Of a stretch of DNA of 64,000 nt, positions 35,325 through 43,614 are shown one piece after another. Positions within the stretch are counted from its first letter, which is position 1, and each line of letters opens with the position of its first letter. The position numbers and the translations under genes were made by a program. The stretch is from Bacteroidota bacterium. GTDB taxonomy: Bacteria > Bacteroidota > Bacteroidia > Chitinophagales > Chitinophagaceae. The notes below the pieces were generated by a model. That model was not told the origin of the DNA. It did no database searches and saw nothing but the letters and a program-made list of their open reading frames with translations. The stretch spans positions 186,001 through 250,000 of the forward strand of contig CANHGS010000001.1 of assembly GCA_947460595.1 (NCBI GenBank). The letters are read 5' to 3'.

Positions 35325-35906
35325 ATGATGAAAAAGTTGCTGCCATTCTTTATATGCATGTTCTCTTATTGCTTGGTTATTGGTCAGCGTCAAGCACCTG
35401 AATTCAAGAAAGAAAATTTAGTTGCTCAGGCTGTTAACGAGAAAGCAGCCGATTTTAAATTAAAAGATATAACAGGTAAAACGGTTAGCCTCTCTGCTCT
35501 AAAAGGAAAAGTAGTGGTCTTGGACTTTTGGGCCACTTGGTGTGGTCCCTGTAAAGCGTCTTTTCCTGCCATGAAAGCAGCTGTTGAAAAATTCAAAGAC
35601 AGTTCACACGTTGTTTTTCTTTTTATTGATACTTGGGAAACACAGGAAACTGAAAAAGTTAGAAGAAAAGAGGTGATAGACTTTTTGGCGGAAAACAATT
35701 ATCCTTTTCAAATTTTAATGGATGAGAGGGTTAGGGGTAATCCTTATGAATATTTGGTGGGCATGAAATATAAGGCAGAGTTGATTCCTGCCAAAGTTGT
35801 CATTGGAAAAGATGGGAATATTAAGTTTAGGACTAAGGGTTTTAATGGAAGTACGGCTTATTTAGTTGATGAACTTTCAGCCATGATTGCGTATGCGAAT
35901 AAATAA
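35325..35906 (+). CDS. TlpA-like thiol-disulfide oxidoreductase
   Basis: 193 residues: signal peptide (about 1-21), then a thioredoxin-fold domain of the TlpA/ResA group with FWATWCGPCKASFPAM, redox cysteines C73 and C76, and a cis-proline-type region near LIPAKVVIGKDG. Predicted periplasmic; such proteins reduce apocytochrome cysteines for heme attachment, which fits the octaheme cytochrome gene divergently upstream (256 bp away). A GA-rich tandem repeat starts immediately after its stop codon. Confidence 0.9.
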   Translation: MMKKLLPFFICMFSYCLVIGQRQAPEFKKENLVAQAVNEKAADFKLKDITGKTVSLSALKGKVVVLDFWATWCGPCKASFPAMKAAVEKFKDSSHVVFLFIDTWETQETEKVRRKEVIDFLAENNYPFQILMDERVRGNPYEYLVGMKYKAELIPAKVVIGKDGNIKFRTKGFNGSTAYLVDELSAMIAYANK

Positions 35907-36017
35907 GTGAAGAGAGGAGGAAGAAAAAAGTGAAGAGTGAAGAGTGAAGAGTGAAGAGTGAAGAGAGGAGGAAGAAGAAAGTGAAGAGATAAGAGTGAAA
36001 AGTGAAAAGTGAAGAAT
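35907..36017 (+). repeat. GA-rich tandem repeat directly after a stop codon (copy A)
   Basis: About 110 bp of purine-rich repeat on the plus strand starting at the base after TAA. Units: GTGAAGA (period 7, about four perfect tandem copies at 35929-35958), GAGAGGAGGAAGAA (twice) and GTGAAGAGATAA. The same units recur in copy B at 63451-63677 on the other strand. Confidence 0.9.
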
Positions 36018-36062
36018 GACCCACCCCGCCCTTCGGGCACCCCTCCCACAAGTGGTAGGGGA
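36018..36062. repeat. GC-rich double-hairpin element
   Basis: A locally very GC-rich block in AT-rich DNA. GCCC-TTC-GGGC (36028-36038) is followed by a longer imperfect stem (36040-36049 with 36052-36061, one mismatch). It resembles REP-like intergenic palindromes of Chitinophagaceae and Sphingobacteria as I remember them; not verified. Confidence 0.55.
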
Positions 36063-36107
36063 ATTTAGAAGCGTGAAGAATGGACTGAGAAAATCTAAAA
36101 CTGCTGT

Positions 36108-36141
36108 AACAAAGAACCCTGACGCGTCAGGGTTCTTTGTT
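36108..36141. terminator. Perfect 34-bp palindrome, bidirectional terminator
   Basis: Two 17-bp arms, centred on GACGCGTC (36121-36128), with T-rich outer arm ends (TTCTTTGTT) on both strands. It lies between the convergent TlpA-like and DUF1080 genes, where a two-way terminator is expected. Confidence 0.75.
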
Positions 36142-36164
36142 GGTTTGAAAAATGGTGCATCTGT

Positions 36165-36758
36165 TTAAAGCGATTCCAATACAATATTGCGCCAGAGTAC
36201 TTTAATACCACCACCATCATGTATTTGAAGGGCAATAAACCCTTCGCCTTTTCCAATTTTCTCGTCTTTTAAATGAATCATTTCATGACCATTTAACCAG
36301 GTTGTTACATCATCTCCCTGAACTTGAATGCGCATGGTATTCCATTCACCCATTTTGAGCCATTGTTCGTCTTCTGGTTTGGGTTGGATTAGCCAACCCC
36401 TCCCATAAGATTCATAAATGCCGCCACTATGTAATTTTGGAGGTGCCACTTCTACCTGCCAACCGCTGATCTTTACGCCTTCAATGGAAGATCTAAAAAA
36501 TACACCGCTATTTCCATTGGCTTCTTGTTTGAATTCCAAGGTGAGTTTAAAGTTTTTGTATTTAGCATTGGTAGACAGATAACCATACTTTTTGTCTGGG
36601 CCACTTTCACAAATCATTTCACCGTCTTGTACATACCATTTCTCTGTTCCATGAATAGTCCAGTTTGAAAGGTCCTTGCCGTTGAATAGTTTTGTTTTCT
36701 GAGCTTGTGCAACTTGTAAGATTAATACAAGGGCAATCAGTAGGCTTATTTTTTTCAT
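36165..36758 (-). CDS. DUF1080 protein (3-keto-disaccharide hydrolase / GH16-like lectin fold)
   Basis: 197 residues from ATG 36758, with a signal peptide ending VAQAQ. Longer in-frame starts run into the upstream gene and are rejected. KLFNGKDLSNWTIHGTEKWYVQDGEMICE, SGVFFRSSIEG, GGIYESYGRGW and WNTMRIQVQGDDVTTWLNG are DUF1080 hallmarks. Members hydrolyse 3-keto-glycosides or bind sugars. It sits 14 bp after a Tat-exported Gfo/Idh/MocA oxidoreductase, the class that makes 3-keto sugars, so a joint oxidation-hydrolysis pathway is likely (inference). Confidence 0.9.
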   Translation of the reverse strand: MKKISLLIALVLILQVAQAQKTKLFNGKDLSNWTIHGTEKWYVQDGEMICESGPDKKYGYLSTNAKYKNFKLTLEFKQEANGNSGVFFRSSIEGVKISGWQVEVAPPKLHSGGIYESYGRGWLIQPKPEDEQWLKMGEWNTMRIQVQGDDVTTWLNGHEMIHLKDEKIGKGEGFIALQIHDGGGIKVLWRNIVLESL

Positions 36759-36772
36759 ATGCATCTTATCAA

Positions 36773-38101
36773 TTAAAAGTATTTGGTAACACCGGGTACG
36801 GCAATAGGGTAGAATCCATCGGCACCGGGCACAATGGGTGGCGTTGCATCCCATGCGTAGGTTTTTGGATGAATATCAATACCAGAATTAATGGCTTTAT
36901 CCCATTCAATCACTTGCCCACTATAGGTTGCCATTCTTCCCAAAATTGAAGTCATGGTACTATAAGCACCATTCTCTGCATCGGCAAATTTGTATTCACC
37001 TTTTGCAATGGCCGCAAACAGTTCGTCATGTTCTGTTTGATAAGGATTGTTCTCCGTTTTCTTATTGAATTGATACACGGTATTGCCCTTTGCGTCTAAT
37101 ATTCTTGCAGCTCCTGCCATGATCTTACCCTTTGTTCCTATTAATAGTTCATCCACTTTTGAAGAGGTTCCAGGAATATGTCTACACTGACTATTCAGTA
37201 TAGAACCATCTGCGTAATGGAATTCTACAAAGTGATGATCAAAGATTTCTCCATGCTCTTTTCCTTTTCTTACCTGTCTGCCACCCATTCCCTGTGCCTT
37301 AATAGGATAGCCACCTTTGAACCAATTGATCACATCAATATTATGGATATGCTGTTCATTGATATGATCACCGCAAAGCCAGTTAAAATAATACCAGTTA
37401 CGCATTTGGTATTCCATTTCTGTTTGACCCGCTTTTCTAGGTCTAACCCAAACACCGTCATTGTTCCACCAAGCCTGCGCCGATGTGATGTCTCCAATCA
37501 TATCTTTGCGGTTATATAACTCACGATAGGAATTCTGATAATGTCTTTGTAAGCCAACTACCACATTCAATTTCTTTTGCTTGGCAATCAGTGCAGTAGC
37601 CAATACTTTCTGAATACCGGCAGGATCGGTAGCTACAGGCTTTTCCATGAACACGTGTTTATTTTGACGAATGGCTTCTTCAAAATGAATGGGTCTAAAA
37701 CCGGGAGGAGTTGTAAGAATGACTACATCGGCTAGAGCGATGGCTTGTTTATAACCATCAAAACCGCTGAACTTTCTTTCTTCGGGTACTTGTATGTTTT
37801 TATCTAAACCCTTGCCATCACTGCTGGCTTCGGCCATTAGGTTTTTATAACAGGTATCAACATTATCTCTGAAGGCATCGCACATAGCTACCAGTTGTAC
37901 ATTCTGTTTGCTTTGCAAAGCTTGCATGGCAGCACCTGTTCCACGTCCGCCACAACCCACTAAAGCAATTTTAATTGTATCACTAGCGCCAGAGAAAAAG
38001 TTGGCCCTTGTTAAAAAAGGGCTAGCTATTAATCCGCCAGCAACCAGCGAAGCGGATTTTACAAAATCCCTTCTGGAGGGATGGTTAGAAGCATCGTTCA
38101 T
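36773..38101 (-). CDS. Tat-exported Gfo/Idh/MocA family oxidoreductase
   Basis: 442 residues. Twin-arginine signal SRRDFVKSASLVAGGL at the N-terminus, then the NAD(P)-binding Rossmann region IKIALVGCGGRGTGAAM, the family EKPVA motif (MEKPVATDPAG) and the C-terminal domain (WWNNDGVWVRPRKAG, CGDHINEQHIHNIDVINWF). Folded with its cofactor in the cytoplasm, then exported. Expected to oxidise a sugar or glycoside, possibly at C3, feeding the DUF1080 hydrolase. Middle gene of a tight four-gene minus-strand run (gaps 14, 11, 24 bp). Confidence 0.92.
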   Translation of the reverse strand: MNDASNHPSRRDFVKSASLVAGGLIASPFLTRANFFSGASDTIKIALVGCGGRGTGAAMQALQSKQNVQLVAMCDAFRDNVDTCYKNLMAEASSDGKGLDKNIQVPEERKFSGFDGYKQAIALADVVILTTPPGFRPIHFEEAIRQNKHVFMEKPVATDPAGIQKVLATALIAKQKKLNVVVGLQRHYQNSYRELYNRKDMIGDITSAQAWWNNDGVWVRPRKAGQTEMEYQMRNWYYFNWLCGDHINEQHIHNIDVINWFKGGYPIKAQGMGGRQVRKGKEHGEIFDHHFVEFHYADGSILNSQCRHIPGTSSKVDELLIGTKGKIMAGAARILDAKGNTVYQFNKKTENNPYQTEHDELFAAIAKGEYKFADAENGAYSTMTSILGRMATYSGQVIEWDKAINSGIDIHPKTYAWDATPPIVPGADGFYPIAVPGVTKYF

Positions 38102-38112
38102 GTTATGTGTTT

Positions 38113-39075
38113 TTATTTTCCTAGATAATTGATAAAAAATTGGTTGATGGCTGCGGCTGTTGGTTGTTCAACGGGTTGCAATAAACGGAAGCCTACATTT
38201 TTCCCTTCTGTTAACCACCATTTACTCTTGGGGATTTGTGGATCTCGTTTATTCCAACTAGGATCAGAATGATAACGCGCAGCCACGCGCAATGCTTCTG
38301 AAGCTTCTTCAAAGGAACCACCTCTTAATGCTTTTGGGTATTTTGCTGCTTTGGCGACTATGATTTTTTCAACCGTATTGTCGGCAAGTTCTTTGTAGTG
38401 TTCTGGCTCGTAATGATCCAAGGTCCATTCCATTAGGTTTCCCAACATATCATATAAGCCCCAGGCATTGGGTTTTTTCAAACCCACTTTCTGGTATTTT
38501 TCATCACTGTTATCTAAGTACCATGCATATTGAGGCAATTGCTTTGAATCGTTTCCAAAATAATAAGTGGTATTGGTGCCAGCTCTACAAGCGTATTCCC
38601 ATTCGGCTTCTGTGGGTAGTCTAAAAAAGATGCCCGTTTTTTGATAGAGCCATTTACAATACATGAGTGCACCAAACTGGCTCATACTATTGGCTGGATA
38701 CCCACCTTCTTTTCCCATTCCCAAACTGAAGTCTACGTATTGGGCACTGGGTCTGGTAATGGCGTCTAGGTCTATATTTTGGCTAGTTTGATCGTCTTTT
38801 AAAAACACATCAAATTCATCCCTGGTTACTTCATAAACCCCCATCCAAAAAGCCGCAATCTGAACTTTTTTCTGGGGGCCTTCTGCTATTTCACGATTTT
38901 TTTCTGAGGCTGGGCTACCTATTAAAAAAGTCCCCGCAGGAATGGATTGCAATTTAAATGACAGGGAAGAGCCGGGTATTTGTTGAATGCGCGATAGTTG
39001 TTTTGAGCTAGAATTCTGGGCTTGCAATAATAGCAATAGAAAGCAGGAGCAAGCAGTTAAAAGCAATTGTTTCAC
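38113..39075 (-). CDS. SUMF1/formylglycine-generating-enzyme family protein
   Basis: 320 residues with a GTG start, signal peptide (to about residue 20), then the FGE-sulfatase fold: IPAGTFLIGSPASEKNREIAEGPQKKVQIAAFWMGVYEVTRDEFDVF, RLPTEAEWEYACRAGTNTTYYFG, NAWGLYDMLGNLMEWTLD and ALRGGSFEEASEALRVAARY. The family includes cysteine-to-formylglycine enzymes, but many Bacteroidota members are structural or gliding-related (GldJ/GldK-like) or lack the copper-binding cysteines. No sulfatase gene is seen nearby, so the role here is open. Confidence 0.88.
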   Translation of the reverse strand: MKQLLLTACSCFLLLLLQAQNSSSKQLSRIQQIPGSSLSFKLQSIPAGTFLIGSPASEKNREIAEGPQKKVQIAAFWMGVYEVTRDEFDVFLKDDQTSQNIDLDAITRPSAQYVDFSLGMGKEGGYPANSMSQFGALMYCKWLYQKTGIFFRLPTEAEWEYACRAGTNTTYYFGNDSKQLPQYAWYLDNSDEKYQKVGLKKPNAWGLYDMLGNLMEWTLDHYEPEHYKELADNTVEKIIVAKAAKYPKALRGGSFEEASEALRVAARYHSDPSWNKRDPQIPKSKWWLTEGKNVGFRLLQPVEQPTAAAINQFFINYLGK

Positions 39076-39099
39076 CTTGAAAATTTTGGAAACAGTAAG

Positions 39100-40110
39100 T
39101 TAATCCTTTTTCCAGAATCGGTCAAATCCTTTGCTTTTAAATGCTTTGACTTGGTTGTTTTCTACTATTGTAATTAATACAAAAGCTTTCTGTTTTTCTG
39201 CAATGGTCAAAGCGGTTTTAATGGGTAAAATGCTACAAGCGGTGGCTAGCCAGTCTGCCGTGGCGCCATCATTTGCAATTACAGTAACATTTCGTTGAAA
39301 GGTAACCCCATAGCCGGTTTGGGGATTGGTGATATGCGCATATTTTTTGCCCTGGTGTAAGAAATATTGGTAAACATCGCCCGATGTGGCTATTGACATA
39401 TTCTTTAATAGTAGCTTTTTGTCTAATAACTCTTCGGCCTCTTCTGGAGCATTTATACCCACTACCCATCCCTTTGCTTGAAGAGGTGCTTCAGCCATGG
39501 CAATATCGCCACCGGCATCTGCCAATGAGTAGACAACGCCCTGTGATCTTAGTCTTTGGACAATTTTTTCAGCCACAAAGCCTTTGGCTATTCCACCTAG
39601 GTCTAAGCGCATCCCTTTTTTTGCCAATGAAACAGTTTCATTGTTGGCGTCAATAGTTACCAGATTAAATCCCACCAAAGATTTTGTAGCAGCTACTGTT
39701 GCTGAATCAGGAAAGAGTTTTGTTTTTCTTGCATTTCTCCAAAGTAAGCTTAAAGGTCCCATAGTAATATCAAAACTGTGTTGGCTTTGCTGATACGCTT
39801 CTTTGCTTTTTAATAAGATTTCTAGGAGTCCCTTAGATACAGGAATGGCTCCCAGGCCAGCTTGTTCACTCAAACGGCTTAATTCACTACTGCTATCATA
39901 ATCGCTATAGATATGGACCAAGGAGTCTACCAAATCAAATGCCGTTTTGGCTACTTGTGATGCATGTGTTGAATCTGAATCAACAAATACTAAGTTGAAC
40001 GGAGAGCCCATTTTAGAACTGCTAAAATGGTATTTTTTTACCTGAGCTGCAACAGGAAGAATTAGCACCAATTGAAAAAGAATTAAAATAAAAAAAAAGA
40101 CCAGACGCAT
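39100..40110 (-). CDS. apbE: FAD:protein FMN transferase ApbE
   Basis: 336 residues with an N-terminal signal/anchor (about 1-22). MGSPFNLVFVDSD, SELSRLSEQAG, GMRLDLGGIAKGFVAEKI and the metal-binding DGATADWLATACSIL identify ApbE. It attaches FMN to a threonine of exported target proteins (NqrC, RnfG or FMN-bind domains). No FMN-bind target is encoded in this window, so its client is elsewhere. First gene of the minus-strand run; only 41 bp separate its ATG from the divergent isomerase-like gene. Confidence 0.94.
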   Translation of the reverse strand: MRLVFFFILILFQLVLILPVAAQVKKYHFSSSKMGSPFNLVFVDSDSTHASQVAKTAFDLVDSLVHIYSDYDSSSELSRLSEQAGLGAIPVSKGLLEILLKSKEAYQQSQHSFDITMGPLSLLWRNARKTKLFPDSATVAATKSLVGFNLVTIDANNETVSLAKKGMRLDLGGIAKGFVAEKIVQRLRSQGVVYSLADAGGDIAMAEAPLQAKGWVVGINAPEEAEELLDKKLLLKNMSIATSGDVYQYFLHQGKKYAHITNPQTGYGVTFQRNVTVIANDGATADWLATACSILPIKTALTIAEKQKAFVLITIVENNQVKAFKSKGFDRFWKKD

Positions 40111-40151
40111 GGTATTGTTTGTATTGTTAAATTTAGTGATAAATCAATCTC

Positions 40152-41069
40152 ATGGAACGCAGAAAATTTATGCAACAAAGTTTATTAGCCGGTGGCGCCT
40201 TGGTTAGCTCAGCTACTGGGCTTACCGCTTCCGCTTCAGCATTCGTAGATGAAGCCAAACCTTTTAAATGTAATTATGCGTTTCACGATGGTATGTTCAA
40301 AAACCATGCAGGACCTGATTTTGTGGAACAAATCAAATTTGGTTATAGTATGGGATTCAGAGCCATTGAAGACAATGGTATGATGAGTAGAAAGCCCGAA
40401 GACCAAGCTAGAATTGGAGAGATCCTTGCTAAACTTGGGATGTCCATGGGTGTTTTTGTGATTGAATTTGATAAATGGCCCTTACAGGTTTCCATGACTA
40501 CTGGTAAAAAAGAATGGAGAGACAAATTTGTTCAATATTGCAAGGACGCGGTGGAAGTTGCCAAACGTTGTAACGCCAAATGGATGACGGTAGTACCCGG
40601 TAATTATGAAAGAAAACTCACCGAGCATATACAAATGGCCAATGTGATTGACATGTTACGCGCCGGAACAGAAGTACTTGAGAAACATGGATTGGTCATG
40701 GTTTTGGAACCACTGAGTGATACACCCGAACTCTTTTTGCGTAGGAGTGATCAAACTTTTGCTATTTGTAGGGCTATTAATTCTCCTTCTTGTAAGATAC
40801 TTTATGATATGTACCATATGCAACGCAATGAAGGAGACATTATCAAACATATTGAACAGACCTGGGATGAGATTGGCTATTTTCAAATTGGCGATAACCC
40901 TGGAAGAAAAGAACCAGGTACAGGAGAAATGAATTATCAGAATATTTTTAAGTTTATTCATAACAAAGGATACAAAGGTATCTATGGGATGGAGCATGGT
41001 AATGCTCAACCCGGAAAAGATGGAGAATTAGCTTTGATGAAAGCCTATCGCGCAGCAGATAGTTTTTAA
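40152..41069 (+). CDS. Tat-exported sugar isomerase-like TIM-barrel protein (hydroxypyruvate-isomerase type)
   Basis: 305 residues. Twin-arginine signal (ERRKFMQQSLLAGGALV), then an AP-endonuclease-2/xylose-isomerase TIM barrel with MTVVPGNYERK, VMVLEPLSDTPEL, KILYDMYHMQRNEG, YFQIGDNPGRKEPGTGEMNY and YGMEHGNAQPGKDGE. The glutamates and histidines in these loops are the metal ligands of the family. Hydroxypyruvate-isomerase-like and 3-keto-sugar isomerase-like proteins both look like this. Divergent from the apbE-SUMF1-Gfo-DUF1080 genes and probably part of the same sugar oxidation function. Confidence 0.87.
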   Translation: MERRKFMQQSLLAGGALVSSATGLTASASAFVDEAKPFKCNYAFHDGMFKNHAGPDFVEQIKFGYSMGFRAIEDNGMMSRKPEDQARIGEILAKLGMSMGVFVIEFDKWPLQVSMTTGKKEWRDKFVQYCKDAVEVAKRCNAKWMTVVPGNYERKLTEHIQMANVIDMLRAGTEVLEKHGLVMVLEPLSDTPELFLRRSDQTFAICRAINSPSCKILYDMYHMQRNEGDIIKHIEQTWDEIGYFQIGDNPGRKEPGTGEMNYQNIFKFIHNKGYKGIYGMEHGNAQPGKDGELALMKAYRAADSF

Positions 41070-41083
41070 AATTAGTAGGCATA

Positions 41084-41114
41084 AAAAAGCTGTCCAATTG
41101 GGCGGCTTTTTTTA
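41084..41114. terminator. Bidirectional intrinsic terminator
   Basis: A6, 8-bp stem (41089-41096 with 41101-41108, two G-U pairs), loop AATT, T7. Works for the isomerase-like gene and, on the other strand, for lpxD2. Confidence 0.8.
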
Positions 41115-41130
41115 GAGATGATGGGTAAGT

Positions 41131-42129
41131 TTATTTTGCTGGAGCAACTGCTTTGCGCAGGAATGCCCATTGTTTTAAACAATCCCGTGCTTCTACTGCG
41201 GGATAGCCCAACACTTTTTTGCCGTCTTCCACGTCATTGATCACACCAGACATACCGCCTATCAACACGCCATTTCCAACTGTTACATGGTCTGATACAC
41301 AAACGCCACCTCCAATAATTACGCCGTCTCCAATGGTTACAGAACCGGCCAGTCCACTACTGCCAGCCATTAAACAGTACCTGCCTGTTTTGCTATTATG
41401 ACCTATTTGAACAAGGTTATCTAATTTAGTTCCGTCACCAATAATGGTAGAAGAAAATTTAGCCCTGTCAATACAAGTACTGGATCCTACTTCTACATAA
41501 TTACCCAAGACAACATTGCCAATATGAGGAATCTTAACCAAGCCTCTACCATCGTCACTGGGTCTGAACCCAAAGCCGTCTGACCCAATGCTAGCATTGG
41601 CATGAATAATACAATGATGACCAACCACGGATCTTTCTCTAATCACGGCACCAGGCCAAATAGTGGTATGATCTCCAATATGGCAATGGTCTAGAATAGT
41701 AGTATTGGGATACAGGGTTACGTCTTTTCCAATACTACAATAGGCTCCAATATAGGCGCCTGCACCAGCTCTCAATCCTTTGCCAATAATGGCTGTAGGA
41801 TGTATTACTGCTGTAGGGTGAATGTCTTCATCAAAAACGGGAGATTCAGGAACATACATTTCTAATAACTTGGCCATAGCCAGGTCTGCATTCTTCACTT
41901 TTATCAAGGCCCTGTTCTGGCCAGGCGCTAGTTCAAATTCTTGGTTCACGATGGCCGCACAAGCTTTGGAGCCCTCCCATAGTTTCAGGTACTTTTTATT
42001 GCCAATAAAACTAATATGGTTGCTCTGCGCCATTTCTAATTGCTCTGGTCCAATAATGGCGGTATTGGTATGACCAACAAGGTTTCCCTGCAACACTTCG
42101 TTGATGGCTTCTATGGTAAAGGTTTTCAT
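41131..42129 (-). CDS. Second LpxD-like UDP-3-O-acylglucosamine N-acyltransferase
   Basis: 332 residues. N-terminal LpxD uridine-binding domain (about 1-100), then left-handed beta-helix hexapeptide repeats (about 100-300) with GSDGFGFRPSDDGRG, the LDNLVQIGHNSKTG segment carrying the catalytic-type histidine, and a C-terminal helix. A paralogue of the lpxD at 50839, differing at several conserved spots (GHNSKTG versus AHNVEIG). It stands alone, away from the lipid A operon. It may make a variant lipid A or act on another sugar. Confidence 0.88.
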   Translation of the reverse strand: MKTFTIEAINEVLQGNLVGHTNTAIIGPEQLEMAQSNHISFIGNKKYLKLWEGSKACAAIVNQEFELAPGQNRALIKVKNADLAMAKLLEMYVPESPVFDEDIHPTAVIHPTAIIGKGLRAGAGAYIGAYCSIGKDVTLYPNTTILDHCHIGDHTTIWPGAVIRERSVVGHHCIIHANASIGSDGFGFRPSDDGRGLVKIPHIGNVVLGNYVEVGSSTCIDRAKFSSTIIGDGTKLDNLVQIGHNSKTGRYCLMAGSSGLAGSVTIGDGVIIGGGVCVSDHVTVGNGVLIGGMSGVINDVEDGKKVLGYPAVEARDCLKQWAFLRKAVAPAK

Positions 42130-42196
42130 GTCAAGTTTTTTTTAAAGCTACCGAATTGTAGCCCATTTTTTATAAAAAACCTAGGTCTTTCATTGA

Positions 42197-43489
42197 TTAA
42201 GATTCAGAAATAAGGGAATGATATTTACTGTCTTTCATTTTCAAATACACCAATAGAGAAATAAAAATACAGGCAGTTACGTACCAATAAAACCAGGTTT
42301 CATGTCCAATATTTTTTGCATATAGTGCCAACCATTCTGCCGTTCCTCCAAATATAGCTACTGTTAAAGAATAGGGTAGTCCTACACCCAATGCCCTAAC
42401 TTCTGCTGGAAAAAGTTCTGCTTTAACCACGGCATTAATTGAAGTATAGCCACTAACAATTAACAAGGAACAGATCATTAAAACAAAGATAAAACTCAGG
42501 TTAGTTGCCTGGCTTAATCCATTCATTATTGGAACCGTACAAATTGTACCAAGAATACCAAACCCTATCAATAAAGGCTTTCTGCCTACTTGATCGGAAA
42601 CCCAACCAAAGATGGGTTGTAAGCAGGCAAATAAAAAAAGCGAACAAAATGATAGAAGGGTAGCATCATCCTTGCTTAGTTTGACCGTATTGATCAAGAA
42701 TTTTTGCATGTAGGTAGTATAGGTATAAAAGGCAATGGTACCACCCAAGGTTAAACCCACTACTGTTGCAATGGCTTTTGGATGTTTTAATAATGCGTTT
42801 AATCCACCTTTTTTTTGTTGCACCATTGTTGCTTTTTCAAATGCATCAGTTTCGTGTAAACTACTGCGTAGATAAAAAGCAATTAATGATAAAGCGGCAC
42901 CTATTGCAAAAGGAATCCGCCATCCCCATTGGGCTAATTCTTCAGCTGATAGAAATACGCGCTGAAGTAATACTTGTAAACCAAGTGCCAATAATTGCCC
43001 CCCAATTAATGTTACATATTGGAAACTGGAGTAGAACCCCCTGTTTTTTTCTAAAGCAATTTCACTTAAATAAGTAGCGGAGATGCCGTATTCACCGCCC
43101 ACACTGAGTCCTTGCAGCAGTCGCGCAAGCAATAGAAATACAGGTGCTAATAAACCAATTTGCTTGTAGCTGGGTAAGCAAGCAATGAGCAAGGAACCAA
43201 ATGACATGAGTAAAACAGAAATGGTCATGGCTTTTTTGCGGCCCTTACTGTCTGCAATATTTCCAAACAGCCATCCACCCAGGGGGCGCATTAAAAAACC
43301 AACAGCAAAGATTCCTGCAGTATTTAATAATTGTGCAGTTGAGTTGCTATTTGGAAAAAAGTGTTTGGCAAAATAAATGGAGAATGCCGCATATGCATAC
43401 CAGTCATACCATTCTACTAGGTTGCCCACGGAACCACCAAGGATGGATTGAATGCGCCATTGATGCTGACCCTTACTATTTTTTAACAT
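42197..43489 (-). CDS. MFS transporter, metabolite:H+ symporter type (KgtP/ProP-like)
   Basis: 430 residues from ATG 43489, about KgtP length; an ATG at 43540 adds 17 residues. Signatures: GGSVGNLVEWYDWYAYAAFSIYFAKHFFP, GFLMRPLGGWLFGNIADSKGRKKAM, RLLQGLSVGGEYGISATYLSEIA. Twelve hydrophobic segments. MHS proteins import dicarboxylates, citrate, shikimate or compatible solutes; none can be picked. Single gene by its spacing. Confidence 0.9.
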   Translation of the reverse strand: MLKNSKGQHQWRIQSILGGSVGNLVEWYDWYAYAAFSIYFAKHFFPNSNSTAQLLNTAGIFAVGFLMRPLGGWLFGNIADSKGRKKAMTISVLLMSFGSLLIACLPSYKQIGLLAPVFLLLARLLQGLSVGGEYGISATYLSEIALEKNRGFYSSFQYVTLIGGQLLALGLQVLLQRVFLSAEELAQWGWRIPFAIGAALSLIAFYLRSSLHETDAFEKATMVQQKKGGLNALLKHPKAIATVVGLTLGGTIAFYTYTTYMQKFLINTVKLSKDDATLLSFCSLFLFACLQPIFGWVSDQVGRKPLLIGFGILGTICTVPIMNGLSQATNLSFIFVLMICSLLIVSGYTSINAVVKAELFPAEVRALGVGLPYSLTVAIFGGTAEWLALYAKNIGHETWFYWYVTACIFISLLVYLKMKDSKYHSLISES

Positions 43490-43614
43490 GGTTATGCTTC
43501 TATCAATTCTTTGATGGCTTTTAAAATAGGATTCCAGCATTACCTCTATTGAAGGAATTTTATTCTGCTAATAGATATTGGTTGACAAATATTTTTCCCA
43601 ATCTACAAAAAGAT

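Noticed and set aside
35842..36051. Two overlapping minus-strand open frames of about 65 residues rich in S, L, F and H
   Set aside because: They are made of the GA-rich repeat array read on the other strand, have no start context and overlap the TlpA-like gene; open only because the repeat lacks stops.
40111..40151. Promoters in the 41 bp between apbE and the isomerase-like gene
   Set aside because: The palindromic TAAATTTA (40128-40135) could be a weak -7 element on both strands, but it has a mismatch to consensus and no TTG at proper spacing; not supported enough to list.
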